The notes beneath the pieces were generated by a model. The model saw nothing but the letters and a program-made list of their open reading frames with translations. It was not told the DNA's origin and did no database searches. A program made the position numbers and the translations under genes. Below, one piece after another: positions 24,376 through 35,553 of a stretch of 64,000 nucleotides of DNA (within the stretch, counting starts at the first letter, position 1; every line of letters begins with the position of its first letter). The stretch comes from Haematobia irritans (Eukaryota > Arthropoda > Insecta > Diptera > Muscidae): contig NC_134400.1 in NCBI RefSeq assembly GCF_050003625.1, forward strand, positions 52,084,066 to 52,148,065, in the 5' to 3' direction.

Positions 24376-25379
24376 ATGCCGTCCAAGCAAGAAGAGCAGC
24401 GTATCAAAATTTTGCTCGCGCATCGCGAAAATCCGAGCTACTCGCACGCAAAGCTGGTAAATTCGCTAAAAGTTGCCAAATCAACCGTTACAAATGTAAT
24501 TAAAGTGTTTGGGGAACGTTTGTCGACAGCCAGGAAGTCTGGATGGGGGGGGGGAGGAAATCGAAAACCGGAAGCCGATGAGACGACAAAGAGAGTTGCC
24601 GGTAGTTTCAAGCGAAACCCTAACCTCTCTCTCCGAGATGCTGCAAATAAGCTGGGTGTATCGTCTACAACTGTGCTTCGAGCCAAAAAACGAGCCGGAC
24701 TATCGACTTACAAGAATGTAGTGACTCCAAATCGCGACGATAAACAAAATACGACGGCCAAAGCGCGATCCCGGAGGCTGTACACGACGATGCTGACGAA
24801 GTTTGACTGCGTGGTAATGGACGACGAAACCTACGTCAAAGCCGACTACAAGCAGCTTCCGGGACAGGTGTTTTATACGGCAAAAGGAAGGGGAAAGGTA
24901 GCAGATATTTTCAAGCACATAAAACTGTCAAAGTTCGCAATGATACATCTGGTTTGGCGAGCCATCTGTACCTGTGGCTTGAAAAGCAGCATTTTCATAG
25001 CTTCCGGGACTGTCAACCAAGAAATTTACATGAAAGAGTGTTTGAATATAGCAGACGTTGTTCCGTACTGTTTTGGCCGGATTTGGCATCTTGCCATTAC
25101 GGTAAAAAAGCCATGGAGTGGTACGCCGCCAACAACGCGCAGATGGTTCACATGGACAAGAACCCTCCCAACACGCCAGAGCTCCGCCCAATTGAGAAAT
25201 ACTGGGCTATTGTCAAGCGGAACCTAAAGAAGACCAAAAAAACTGCTAAGGACGAGCAGCAGTTCAAGGCAAACTGGCTTTCTGCGGCGAAGAAGGTGGA
25301 CAAGGTGGCTGTACAAAATCTGATGGCAGGTGTCAAGCGTGAGGCCCGGCAATTCGGATTTGGAAAAGCGAAAGCCTAA
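24376..25379 (+). pseudogene. DD37E Tc1-like transposase, frameshifted
   Basis: Starts MPSKQEEQRIKILLAHREN. Residues 1 to about 110 form a paired-like double helix-turn-helix (KVAKSTVTNVIKVF; LSLRDAANKLGVSSTTVL). The catalytic region has VMDDETYVKAD (first acid), LFWPDLASCHYGKKAMEWY (second) and TPELRPIEKYW (glutamate); I count 37 residues between the second acid and the glutamate, the DD37E signature described in mosquito Tc1-like elements. The first frame runs to near 25045 (KECLN) and the rest lies in another frame to 25379, with some residues apparently lost at the join. All three catalytic residues survive, but not in one frame. Only one copy is present here. A cut-and-paste transposase, now inactive. 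Confidence 0.85.
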
Positions 25380-25518
25380 CTGAATATTTTTCCTGAATTT
25401 TATACTAATTGAACTTGAAAAAGAAATTTAATTTGATTTTTTAAATAAACGATTTCACCGATTTACACGCGTTTTCCCTTGACCAAATTTTGACCCCTTT
25501 AGCAGGACAATTAGTATA

Positions 25519-26275
25519 GCTAGACTTAATATGCAAAAATGGCCCGATAGCCGAACATTGTTAAATTTGAAATTTGGTACGCGATGTCAATATATGCTTT
25601 CTACTAACCGTGCACAAATTGCTCCATATCGAATCGTAATTGTATATACCCCCCTTTCCCCTCTATAAACCGATCCCCAAATTTGACTGTTGAAGACTCA
25701 TGGAGAAACAAATTTCAATCGATGGGTTGACATTTTCAGTAATTCGATTACGCAACCCTCCCCACTTAGCTTGCAAGAACAGTGCAGTCGGGGGTTCGGT
25801 TATATATTTTTTGCACTTTGTATAATTTTCCAAAGACTGCTTAGAGACACCTTTTAGGGTTAGATGACTGTCTAAGCGCTTACAATTTTGTGCATAAATA
25901 AATATCAAATAATTTTAATATAGGCGCCATTGTCTTTGTTTTCCAAATAACAATTAAAAGTTGATTTATACATCCGGTTTATGCAATACCAGCAGCGAAT
26001 ATATACATAACCATTGCTCTATATCTAAAAATAAACATTTCTAATTAGTATTCAGCCAATAGCGAATCATTTCATTTCATTTGATTTACTTAATCATTAA
26101 CCCTTCTGTTGATTAAGTTTATAGAAAACTAAAAATAAATCACATATAAATTTATAGATTAAAACCATGGTAGGATGGTAAACAACAAACCCCAAATTTC
26201 GTGTTAATGTTGCTATAGCTAAATAATCGCTTGCATTTCGATATTTATACGTTGATAATAGGAAAATACAGTCAA
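25519..26275. other. Fossil HINE-B monomer and AT-rich DNA
   Basis: 25540-25745 is a diverged 153-bp monomer ('tataaaccgatccccaaattt'). Beyond it I see nothing I can support. Confidence 0.4.
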
Positions 26276-26515
26276 AAGAAGAGATTTGTCCAATTCAATT
26301 AAAAATTTAATTGGTTCAACAAATTTTTTAATTGCAACACAAATCAATTACGAAAATTAATTGATCCAATTAATTTTTGAATTGGACCAATTATCTTTTC
26401 AATTGACTTTAGTGATTGATACTACCATTTCTGTGATTGAAGATATTTCAATTAAAAATTAATTGGATCAATTAATTTCGTGGTTGAAGACAAAAAATAT
26501 TTTTTCTCAAGGTTT
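26276..26515. repeat. AATTGA-rich dispersed repeat, copy 1
   Basis: Dense alternation of CAATTAATTTT-type words, colinear with 57490-57945 ('gatattTCAATTAAAAATTAATTGGAT'). Confidence 0.65.
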
Positions 26516-27542
26516 GTATATCCAGCTTTGGACTCGACTTTCCTACAGACAAACAAAGTTTGTGAAAAATGTACAAACAATTACTTTTACAAAATCTGTT
26601 TTATTTTTATACCCTCCACAATAGGATGGGGGTATATCAACTTTGTCATTCCGTTTGTAACACATCGAAATATTGCTCTAAGACCCTATAAAGTATATAT
26701 ATTCTGGGTCGTGGTGAAATTCTGAGTTGATCTGAGCATGTCCGTCCGTCTGTTGAAATCACGCTAACTTTCGAACAAAACAAGCTATCGACTTGAAACT
26801 TGGCACAAGTGGTTGTTATTGACGTAGGTTGGACGGTATTGCAAATGGGCCATATCGGTCGACTTTTACGTATAGCCCCCATATAAACGGACCCCCAAAT
26901 TTGGCTTGCGATCGCTCTAAGAGAAGTAAATTTCATCCGATCCGGCGGAAATTGGGTACATGGTGTTAGTATATGGTCTCTAACAACCATGCAAAAATTG
27001 GTCCATATCGGTCCTTAATTATATATAGCCCCCATATAAACCGATCCCCCGATTTGGCTTGCGGAGCCTCTAAGAAACGAAAATTTCATCCGATCCGGCT
27101 GAAATTTGGTACATGGTGTTGGTATATGTTCTCTAATGACCATGCAAAAATTGGTCTATATCGGTCCATAATTATATATAGCCCCAATTTAAATCGATTC
27201 CCGGATTTGTCCTCCGGAGCCTCTTGGAGGAGCAAAATTCATCCGATCCGGTTGAAATTTTGAACATGGTGTTAGAATGTCGTCTCTAACAAACACGCAA
27301 GAATTGGTCCATAATTATTTATAGTCCCCATATAAACAATTCCCCAGATTTGATCTCCGGAGCCTCTTGGAGGAGCAAAATTCATCCGATCCGGTTGAAA
27401 TTTGCAACGTGGTGTTAGTATAAGGCCGCTAATATCCATGCAAAATTGGTCCATATCGGTCTATAGTTATATATAGCCGATCCCCAATCACACCAAAATT
27501 GGTCCATATCGGTTCATATTCATGGTTGCCATTCGAGCCAAA

Positions 27543-27800
27543 AATAATCTACCAAAATTTTATTTTTATGGAAAACATTGTCAAAATGTTATTTCTATAG
27601 AAAATTTTGTCAAAATTTTATTTCTATAGAAAATTTTGTAAAATTTTTATTTCTATAGAAAATTTTGTCAAAATTTTATTTCTATAGAAAATTTTGTCAA
27701 AATTTTATTTCTATAGAAAATTTTTTCTAAATTTTACTTCTATAGAAAATGTTGTCAAAATTTTAATTCGTCAAAATTGTATTTCTATAGAATCTTTAAA
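27543..27800. repeat. 29-bp minisatellite inside HINE-B
   Basis: Phase marks (end of CTATAG) at 27600, 27629 and 27658 show a 29-bp period. Each unit holds the perfect palindrome TTTCTATAGAAA. Confidence 0.85.
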
Positions 27801-27842
27801 CTTAATTATATACGTATTTAATCGGCCTTTTTTAGTTTAATA

Positions 27843-28774
27843 AAGGGTGATTCTTTTGAGGTTAGGATTTTCATGCATTAGTATTTGACAGATCACGTGG
27901 GATTTCAGACATGGTGTCAAAGAGAAAGATGCTCAGTATGCTTTGACATTTCATCATGAATAGACTTACTAACGAGCCACAACGTCGAATTTTCAGTGAA
28001 TGGGCCCTAGAAAAGTTGGCAGAAAATCCGCTTTTTTATCGACAAATTTTGTTCAGCGATGAGGCTCATTTCTGGTTGAATGGCTACGTAAATAAGCAAA
28101 ATTGCCGCATTTGGAGTGAAGAGCAACCAGAAGCCGTTCAAGAACTGCCCATGCATCCCGAAAAATGCACTGTTTGGTGTGGTTTGTACGCTGGTGGAAT
28201 CATTGGACCGTATTTTTTCAAAGATGCTGTTGGACGCAACGTTACGGTGAATGGCGATCGCTATCGTTCGATGCTAACAAACTTTTTGTTGCCAAAAATG
28301 GAAGAACTGAACTTGGTTGACATGTGGTTTCAACAAGATGGCGCTACATGCCACACAGCTCGCGATTCTATGGCCATTTTGAGGGAAAACTTCGGAGAAC
28401 AATTCATCTCAAGAAATGGACCGGTAAGTTGGCCACCAAGATCATGCGATTTGACGCCTTTAGACTATTTTTTGTGGGGCTACGTCAAGTCTAAAGTCTA
28501 CAGAAATAAGCCAGCAACTATTCCAGCTTTGGAAGACAACATTTCCGAAGAAATTCGGGCTATTCCGGCCGAAATGCTCGAAAAAGTTGCCCAAAATTGG
28601 ACTTTCCGAATGGACCACCTAAGACGCAGCCGCGGTCAACATTTAAATGAAATTATCTTCAAAAAGTAAATGTCATGGACCAATCTAACGTTTCAAATAA
28701 AGAACCGATGAGATTTTGCAAATTTTATGCGTTTTTTTTTTAAAAAGTTATCAAGCTCTTAACAAATCACCCTT
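27843..28774 (+). mobile_element. Short mariner-like element, copy 2 (932 bp)
   Basis: Termini AAGGGTGATTC and AATCACCCTT, flanked by TA (27841-27842, 28775-28776). Nearly identical to the copy at 22101-23031, in a different host element and opposite orientation. Confidence 0.9.
27956..28669 (+). CDS. Mariner-like transposase catalytic domain, copy 2 (237 aa)
   Basis: An open frame from ATG at 27956 (MNRLTNEPQRRIFSEWAL) to FKK, with FSDEAHF, WFQQDGATCH and CDLTPLDYF as the three acid motifs and a C-terminal helix-rich segment (RMDHLRRSRGQHLNEI). It is shorter than the usual family protein (about 340 residues) by roughly the N-terminal DNA-binding region, so it is a deletion derivative, although the remaining frame is unbroken. 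The 5' leader and 3' end are very short. It presumably moved with an enzyme supplied by a full-length relative elsewhere. Whether this fragment is translated cannot be told. Confidence 0.8.
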   Translation: MNRLTNEPQRRIFSEWALEKLAENPLFYRQILFSDEAHFWLNGYVNKQNCRIWSEEQPEAVQELPMHPEKCTVWCGLYAGGIIGPYFFKDAVGRNVTVNGDRYRSMLTNFLLPKMEELNLVDMWFQQDGATCHTARDSMAILRENFGEQFISRNGPVSWPPRSCDLTPLDYFLWGYVKSKVYRNKPATIPALEDNISEEIRAIPAEMLEKVAQNWTFRMDHLRRSRGQHLNEIIFKK

Positions 28775-28968
28775 TATATACTACGTATGGACTACCTTGT
28801 AATTTCGAAGACGATGTTAGAAAGTTTTAAGATACCTTGCCATCGGCAAGTGTACCGCAACCCAAGTAATTCGATTGGATGACAGTCTTCAGTAGAAGTT
28901 GCTACGCAATCCATGGTGGAGGGTACATTAAGCTTCGGCCTGGCCGAACTTACGGCCGTATATACTTG

Positions 28969-29275
28969 TTATTTATTTGTTTGTATGTTCCGGGTAATGT
29001 AGGGCACGGATGAACCTATTTACTTGAAATCGGGTTAGCTGTGTGCCTCATATTTTGTTATCTGGTCGGGAAGGGGACCTCCTGACTTTTGAAAATTGGG
29101 CAAAGTTATCCGATTTGCTTCAATGTTTTAGAGAAGATTGCGATTGGCATCCATAGAAAGATAATTTGCCGGGAAGGGGGACATCTCCATTGCCAATTAT
29201 TTTTAAGTACTCGTACAGCGAAAAAACTAAACATCTGTTGAAATCTAATATTATCCAGACATTTGTAAGTAAAAA
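28969..29275. other. Apparently unique DNA
   Basis: Contains short G-rich runs (GGGAAGGGG types). No frame or repeat recognised. Confidence 0.3.
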
Positions 29276-29501
29276 CAAGTATATACGGCCATAATTTCGG
29301 CCAGGCCGAATCTTATGTACCCTCCACCATGGATTGCGTAGACACTTCTACTAAAGACTGACCCAAGTAATTCGATTGTGGTCCGAATTACATGGGTTGC
29401 GGTAACACTTGCCGATTGCAAGTAAGTTAGTCCATACACCCCGTATATATTAAAAAACAAGTAAGTAAAGTCTAAAGTCGGGCGGAGCCGACTATATAAT
29501 A
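29276..29501 (-). mobile_element. Two abutting HINE 3' ends
   Basis: 29276-29457 is a HINE-B 3' end (CAAG, then GGCCAGGCCGAA hairpin). 29458-29501 is an A/C-type 3' end (CAAGTAAGTAAAGTC, hairpin AGTCGGGCGGAGCCGACT), cut by LINE copy 2. Confidence 0.7.
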
Positions 29502-30964
29502 CGACGAATTAAGCTAGTCGCATTTAGGGACCAGAGGTCTATAGAATGTTTTAAAGCTGCTCTGATACTAATTGGTGAAGTTTGGGAAGGAGCTGCTCTA
29601 GAGTTAGTCGAGAAGAGAGACATACCGGCTAGACCTAGAGCACATGCGTGGATACCTGCAAACCCTTCTGACCCTGAATCTATTTTAAATAGACTGAAAC
29701 GATGCAATCTAGATCTTCCAACAGCTGATTGGAAGGTTGGCCGTTTGGATGAAGTGGATGGACCAAGACGCAGTGTTGCAGTGTTTATATTGAACACTCA
29801 GTCTTTGCCACATCTAGCAAAGTCTCAGGGCCGTGTATGTTATGGCTTTCATTATATCCAAATGAAGGTATATAAAAACGATCAGCTAAAGGATTTAGAA
29901 ATGGACAAGCCTCTGTATGAATCAGAAGTAAGCGGATCCTCTTGCTAAGTCGAGGGAGATACCAAAGTTGAAGACATGGATAGACACCGTATGCGAGAGG
30001 AGGTTTCTATTGCCTCAGAACTCACCAAAGTTGAACCTATGCACCCTCAAATAAAATCGCTTCTCTAACATATGTTCCAAACATATTTTGCAGGAAGCAG
30101 ATATATTATTGGATACCGCCGAAACATTAGTATGTTTGTTTTATGTGAGCATATTATATGTTTGGAAGCATTTTGAGTCCAAAAGTAGTATATGCTTGGA
30201 AGAATTCCCCAAAGAAGATTGTGTTCATTCCCTCACATATTTTTAACTTCCACGAAATTTTTGAGTTCTTCGCATCTTTTTCTGTAATACAAATATGCTG
30301 TTTTTTTTTCAAATGTCTATTTTCTTGGTTCCGAATGTCTATTCTCTTTATTCCGAATACTCAATCTACTATTCAAATTAAATAATATTTAGACTTAAGC
30401 ATACCAAATTTTTGGCCATATTATAAAACAGTTTTCCGAAACAACATACAAGCGGTTTCACAGAATTTTCTCTCATTTCATTCTCTCGCTGTGTTATGTT
30501 GATATCTTTTTATTCAACCCTCACGGTTTCCATCTCTATTTCTTTCTCTATACTAACTCTCTCTGTCGCTCTCTGAATAAAGTATCACAACATATATATG
30601 TTTACTCGAAATTTGTAAATTTATATATGTTTACATTCACGCATATTATTTTTATGAAACATTCATGCCCCAAACATAATATATTCTAACATATTAACAT
30701 ATATGTCCCAAGCATTTTGTGTTAGTTTAGGAACATTACATGTTTGCACTTAAATATATTGTGTTTAAAAATTGTGCCCGAAACACATTTTGTTTTTATC
30801 GGAACATATGAAAAACATATTTTTCTAACAGTGTGATTATTGCGAGAGTCACCAAGATCTCTGAAGAGGACATTCTTGATGACTCGATTGAAGCGGCTGA
30901 TGTGACGGTTGTTGAAAATCTCAATGGTCCTACGGATCCTCCAGATAAATCTTCATCATTGTAA
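29502..30964 (+). pseudogene. LINE copy 2 ORF1, truncated and interrupted
   Basis: Open from 29502 to a stop at 29946-29948. It covers the block absent from copy 1: FKAALILIGEVWEGAALELV, AWIPANPSDPESILNRLK and DWKVGRLDEVDGPRRSVAV, matching the style of DUF4780 domains in fly retrotransposon ORF1 proteins. The premature stop is a C-to-T-type change relative to copy 1. After 30041 the frame is broken by the L element and resumes at 30834 with IARVTKISEEDILDDSIE. Confidence 0.75.
30042..30833 (+). mobile_element. L-family short form (MITE), copy 2, in LINE ORF1
   Basis: Starts CACCCTCAAATAAAATCGC, ends TTTTTCTAACAGTG, flanked by TG (30040-30041, 30834-30835). The empty site in LINE copy 1 (near 9824) has one TG. 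It shares the internal deletion junction of the copy at 19740-20490. Confidence 0.9.
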
Positions 30965-33900
30965 GGCTGCATGTGCTGCCTTAAAAGTTCTCCTGATGAA
31001 AGGGGACATAGATATAGTTCTTATTCAAGAACCATATGTTTATAGAAACAAAATATGTGAATTAAGAACTCCGGGGTTCAAACTATTGCAGTATACTGGT
31101 AATGATGTAAATCGAGCCTGTATAATTGCTAAAAACGAGCTCAACTTGTTTCTGCTTCCTCCAATGTGCAATACAGACACTGTCGTTGCCAGTTTAGAAA
31201 TAGCCAAATGCAAATATTGGGTATCTTCGGTCTACATGGGACATGACAGGGAAACACTGAAAACAAAGACGAAACTCATTATGGGATGCGATGCGAATGC
31301 ACATCATAGTATATGGGGAAGTAGTGATACTAATGAAGGGGAGAGTCGCTAATATAGTTTATTTTGCGTACTAATCTGGTAGTTTGCAACAAGGGAGATG
31401 CCCCAACCTTTGTCACTAAAAACAGGCAAGAGGTTTTGGACATCTCCTTGGCCTCGCAAGAACTGAATGAAATGATATCTGAGTGGCAGGTTTTAAGTGA
31501 ACACAGCTTCTCAGATCTTCGCTACATCAGTTTCAAATTTGATGTTCATATCACCAAGACCATATTTCCGCCAAATGTTAGGAAAGCTGACTGGAATAGG
31601 TATAGGGAATCGTTCAATATGACGATACCGGAAATAACAGAGAGTTAACAATTCAAAGTCCACCAGAGCCCCTGAGGATTGGGACACTTACAAGAAGAAT
31701 CTGAGGGGATACAAGCGAGAACTGAGAAAGGCTCAGCATAACTCTTGGAATGATTACTGCAGCAGTATTGAGAATACGTCCGAGGCTTCCAGACTACGGA
31801 AGGTTCTAGTATCCACCAACTCCGCTCCAGGTTTCATTAAAACGTCGGAGGGCAATTGGACAACGTCCAGTGAGGAGACGCTGGAGGTACTATTGGACAC
31901 ACATTTTCCTGGAAATCAGACGGTTGAACCATGTACTGGCGGTGCCACAGTTGCTCAGCGGTCGTTTCCCGTCGAGGAAATTGTATCGGAAACTAGAATA
32001 AAATGGGCGCTAAATAGCTTTGGACCATTCAAATCCCCCGGACCTGATGGAATTACTCCGGCGGAGTTACAAGCAGTAACTGACAAAATTATCCCCTGGT
32101 TGTCGGCGATATATAAAGGATGTATCAACTTATCATATATCCCAGGAAAGTGGAGGGAAACAAAAGTCGTTTTCATACCTAAAGCGGGAAAATCCTCTCA
32201 CTCGAGGGCGAAGGATTTCCGACCAATCAGCTTATCCTCAATCCTACTTAAGACTCTGGAGAGGATGATAGATATTTATCTTAGAACTAGCATCGATTCA
32301 AGTTTGTTCTCGAAACGACAGCATACATACTCGAAGGGCAGGTCTACTGAGACCGCACTACATGAACTAGTCAGCTTTATTGTAAGCTCACTATCTGTCA
32401 AAGAATACACAATCGTGGCGTTTCTATACATCGAAGGGGCGTTCAATAATGTCCATCCGAGCTCGATATTAAATGGACTGACAACTCTGAATGTTGATCC
32501 ATGTATACTTAGGCTGTTAGACGAACTGCTAATGAAGAGACGTATTTCAGCCACACTAGGACAAGCAAACATACAAAGGTATGTGAACAGAGGCACTTCC
32601 CAAGGAGGAGTTCTATCACCTCTTCTTTGGAATGTTGCTATAAATAACCTTCTGGTTACCCTAGAAAAGGAAAGGATAAAAGTGGTGGCATACGCAGATG
32701 ATGTGGCTCTGGCAGTCAGGGGAAAATTCCAATCCACAATCAGAGATATTATTCGGATGGCTGAGAAATGGGCGAAAGACAATGGTCTTGGGGTAAATCC
32801 TGCAAAGACAGAATTAGTCATGTACTGCAAAGATCGCAAAACTTCCAGGCCCATTTCCTTAGGGGGTATTGAAATTCCCTTTGGTGAGTGTGCAAAATAC
32901 CTTGGCGTTATTTTGGACAGGAAGCTGAACTTTAAGCTTAATATTGAAGAAAGGGCGAGAAAACCAACGGTAGCTTTGTACTCGTGCAAAAAGGCAATAG
33001 GAAAAAAGTGGGGACTAAAACCAAAAATTGCGCATTGGCTATACACGGCAGTGGTCAGACCTATAATGCTATATGGTGTTGTAGTCTGGTGGCCGGCACT
33101 TCAGAAAGCGACTTGTTTAGATAAAGTTCAGCGTATGGCGTGTTTGTGTATTTCAAGACAGGAACAAATTCCCTTAATGTCATGCTGCATCTATTGCCTT
33201 TAGACATTTTGGCCAAACAGTCAGCTGCAACAACGGCTGTGCGGTTGCGCGAGCTATCGCTGTGGTCGGAAAAAGGTTACGGTCACAGTTCGGTCCTCAA
33301 AATAATGCCAGATGTGCCTAACGTAGTGGATTACATTTTGGAGAGTCCACTTTTCGACAAAAAGTTTGAGACTCTAATCCCCAACAGTGAGGCGTGGTGC
33401 ACACAGACCCCGGGGAATAAAGAATATATAGATTTCTACACTGATAGCTCCAAATAGGATGGACAATTGGGGTTCGGAGTATATTCTAATGATCTGGAAC
33501 TTCGAATAGCGAAAAGATTACCTAATCACTGTAGTGTTTTTCAGGCTGAAATATAAGCAATAAGAGAGGTGCCGAATTGGCTGAGAAGTAATGTTAAAAA
33601 ATGTGGGCATTAATATATACTCAGACAGTCAACCTGCAATAAAATCCTTGGACTCTGTGTTCCTCAACTCGAAAACGGCCATCGATTGCCGCAAATCTCT
33701 CAATGAGATGGCTGAGCAGTACAATATTCACCTAATATGGGTGCCTGGCCATAGGAACATACCGGGGAACTGCGAAGCGGATGAGTTGGCAAGGCTAGGG
33801 ACTACCTTACATATTCCAGGGGAACTAGAATCTGTTGGTATGCCCCTGGCTACCTGCAAGCTCATGCTGCGTGAGAAGGCTGTTATGATGGCCAAGCAAA

Positions 33901-34226
33901 TATGGCCCCATTTAAACTTAAAACGCACACTAGATATGCCAGTGTTCTCAAGACGTCAGATATCTCTCCTGATATCTGCTATAACGGGTCGCTGCCTGAT
34001 AGGCGATTTTGCAAAAACTATTGGCGCGAAGTATAATGACTATTGTATTAGCTGTCATGATGCGGAGGAAAAGGAATCAATTAAACACCTTTTGTGTGAG
34101 TGTCCTGCATTTTGTGTGAGGCGTAAGAATATTGCTTTAGATTACTTGGGGGAACTGGAAAACGTTAACTTAAGCAGTCTGCTAATGTTGTTGGAACAAT
34201 CTGGTTGGTTCAACAGAAGAAAATAA
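30924..34226 (+). pseudogene. LINE copy 2 ORF2: endonuclease, reverse transcriptase, RNase H
   Basis: ATG at 30924 opens the endonuclease (QEPYV, GCDANAHHSIWGS). It is shifted near 31340 and resumes at 31364, where the SDH motif reads SDL, an inactivating change. About 200 bp is missing near 31648. The RT lies in one long frame, 31893-33203, with SPGPDGITP, FRPISLSS, QGGVLSPLLWN and YADD. Motif A reads FLYIEGAF, so its catalytic aspartate is replaced by tyrosine. RNase H is in two frames (33140-33457, with a stop after FYTDSSK; 33591-34226, with YSDSQPAIKSL and WVPGHRNIPGNCEADELARL). The latter ends in a zinc-finger-like CISCHDAEEKESIKHLLCEC. Better preserved than copy 1 but catalytically dead. 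Confidence 0.85.
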
Positions 34227-34379
34227 TGGAGCGGTTAAAATTAGAAGTGCCCATATGTAATAGGTACTTTTAGTTAATGTGGTATCACAATGGACTAAAT
34301 AGCCTAAGTGAGCCTGGAACTAAATCGGGCTGCTACTTTAACCTAACCTATGTTTTTAGCTTAACAAATAGAGCAAAAG

Positions 34380-34748
34380 TGTGTTTGTCGAAATTATTTG
34401 TCAAAATTTTATTGCTATTGAAAATTTAGTTAAAATTTTATTTCTATAGAAAATTTTTTTCCAACTTTTATTTCTATAGAAAATTTTCTCAAAACTTTAT
34501 TTCTATAGAAAATATTGTCTTTCATTTTTATAGAAAATTTTGTTAAAATTTCATTTCTATAGAAAATGTTGTCAACATTTTATTTCTATAGAAAATTTTG
34601 TCAACATTTTTTTCTTTAGAAAATTATGTGAAAATTTTATTTCTATAGAAAATGATGTCAAAATTTTGTTTCTACAGAAAATTTCGTCATATATTTATTT
34701 CTATAGAAAATTTTGTCAATGTTCTATTTCTATAGAAAATGTAGTCTA
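34380..34748. repeat. 29-bp minisatellite array
   Basis: About a dozen units of the TTTCTATAGAAAATTTTGTC type, directly abutting the T2 element. Confidence 0.8.
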
Positions 34749-35021
34749 CACTGAAAAAAATATTGACCTAATATGGACGATTATGCAACTTAAATTTTAG
34801 GACTCGAAATTTACGCAATGCTAAGGACAAAATTCTTTAAAATAATGACATTTTAATTAAAAGAAAGTTTATAATCCTTGCTTCAAAAATTTTTGTCATT
34901 AAATTTGGGACACAAATCTTGAAATTTTGCGTCCCTCTGTTGAAGTTGTAGATCTTTGAAGTAAGGCAAATGTTCCTTAAAATAAAGAAAAACATTTTTA
35001 ATTTAAAGAAATCGTCTTTAA

Positions 35022-35553
35022 CCCTTTCCGACCGTGTACGCACAATTGTGCGGGTAAGTTTAAGTCTCTATAATTTCTTTAATATATGACGTACTGCGAT
35101 AAGAGCGGCAAAACAAAATAATTGTGTATGCTCTCTCTTTGTCTAAAAATGTGAAGAACCGTTATAAATATTTGTTTTTCATATTAATTTTATAGTTTCA
35201 GCAGTGCACTTTGCGCATTTGTAAAAATGAGTGGAAGAGGTAAGTTTGCAAATAAATTAAAATTATTTAAATTGTGGAATATTTCATCAAACAAGTGTTT
35301 TCAATAAGAAAACATATATATATTGTATGCAAACAGTAACTTCGTGATTATTTTGTGTTTTTTGATATTTTTGCGTCCGGCCTTTTACCGGAATTTAACG
35401 GACTGCAACAATTGAGCGTATCCTGAAAAAAAACTGGATACAGGATCAAACTGAACAAACTTAATAATTAAAAATGTTCTATGTACACATAAATAACAGA
35501 ATTCAAATATTTAGGAAAATCTATCACGTGGATCGGCTATAGGTCGTAAAGGG
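35022..35553 (+). mobile_element. piggyBac-like non-autonomous element (532 bp)
   Basis: Flanked by exact TTAA duplications (35018-35021, 35554-35557), the piggyBac hallmark. The termini CCCTTTCCGACC and, inverted, CCCTTTACGACC match at 11 of 12. The empty site is visible at 46807. At 35227 ATGAGTGGAAGAGGTAAGT joins a possible start codon to a consensus 5' splice site, perhaps the first exon of the lost transposase. Confidence 0.85.

Larger units (their letters stand above)
21900..25501 (+). mobile_element. Tc1/mariner element of the DD37E type, interrupted
   Basis: Left end AAGGGTGATACGGTCAAAAT with TTGGTCAA, right end TTGACCAAATTTTGACCCC plus TTTA: inverted termini apart from a six-base difference. 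TA flanks both ends. A HINE-A (21969-24293) is inserted in the 5' leader. Directly outside both ends lies the same 15 bp, AGGACAATTAGTATA (21885-21899 and 25504-25518). Confidence 0.85.
26608..28968 (+). mobile_element. HINE-B, complete copy with mariner insertion
   Basis: Both ends are present: TTATACCCTCCACAATAGGA at 26608, and hairpin TTCGGCCTGGCCGAA followed by CTTACGGCCGTATATACTTG at 28968. In order it holds head with inverted echo, four monomers, the 29-bp minisatellite, then the mariner at 27843-28774, then the tail. About 1.43 kb without the mariner. Best reference copy for family B here. Confidence 0.85.
29502..34349 (+). mobile_element. I-superfamily LINE, copy 2 (5'-truncated)
   Basis: Starts mid-ORF1 and ends in TAACCTAACCTA. 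Homologous to copy 1 throughout, with a short L element inserted at 30042-30833 and deletions near 31252 and 31648. No target duplication was found at its ends. Confidence 0.85.

Noticed and set aside
24954..25379. Separate small gene MASHLYLWLEKQHFHS...
   Set aside because: It is the C-terminal half of the DD37E transposase after a frameshift. Its first residues are out-of-frame translation.
29502..34349. Target duplication for LINE copy 2
   Set aside because: The flanks 'gactatataata' and 'tgtttttagc' do not match, so no duplication is claimed.
35227..35300. MSGRGK start resembling histone H4
   Set aside because: The match ends after six residues and the frame continues FANKLKLFKLW with no H4 similarity. 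It lies inside a piggyBac-like MITE, where a lost transposase first exon is likelier.
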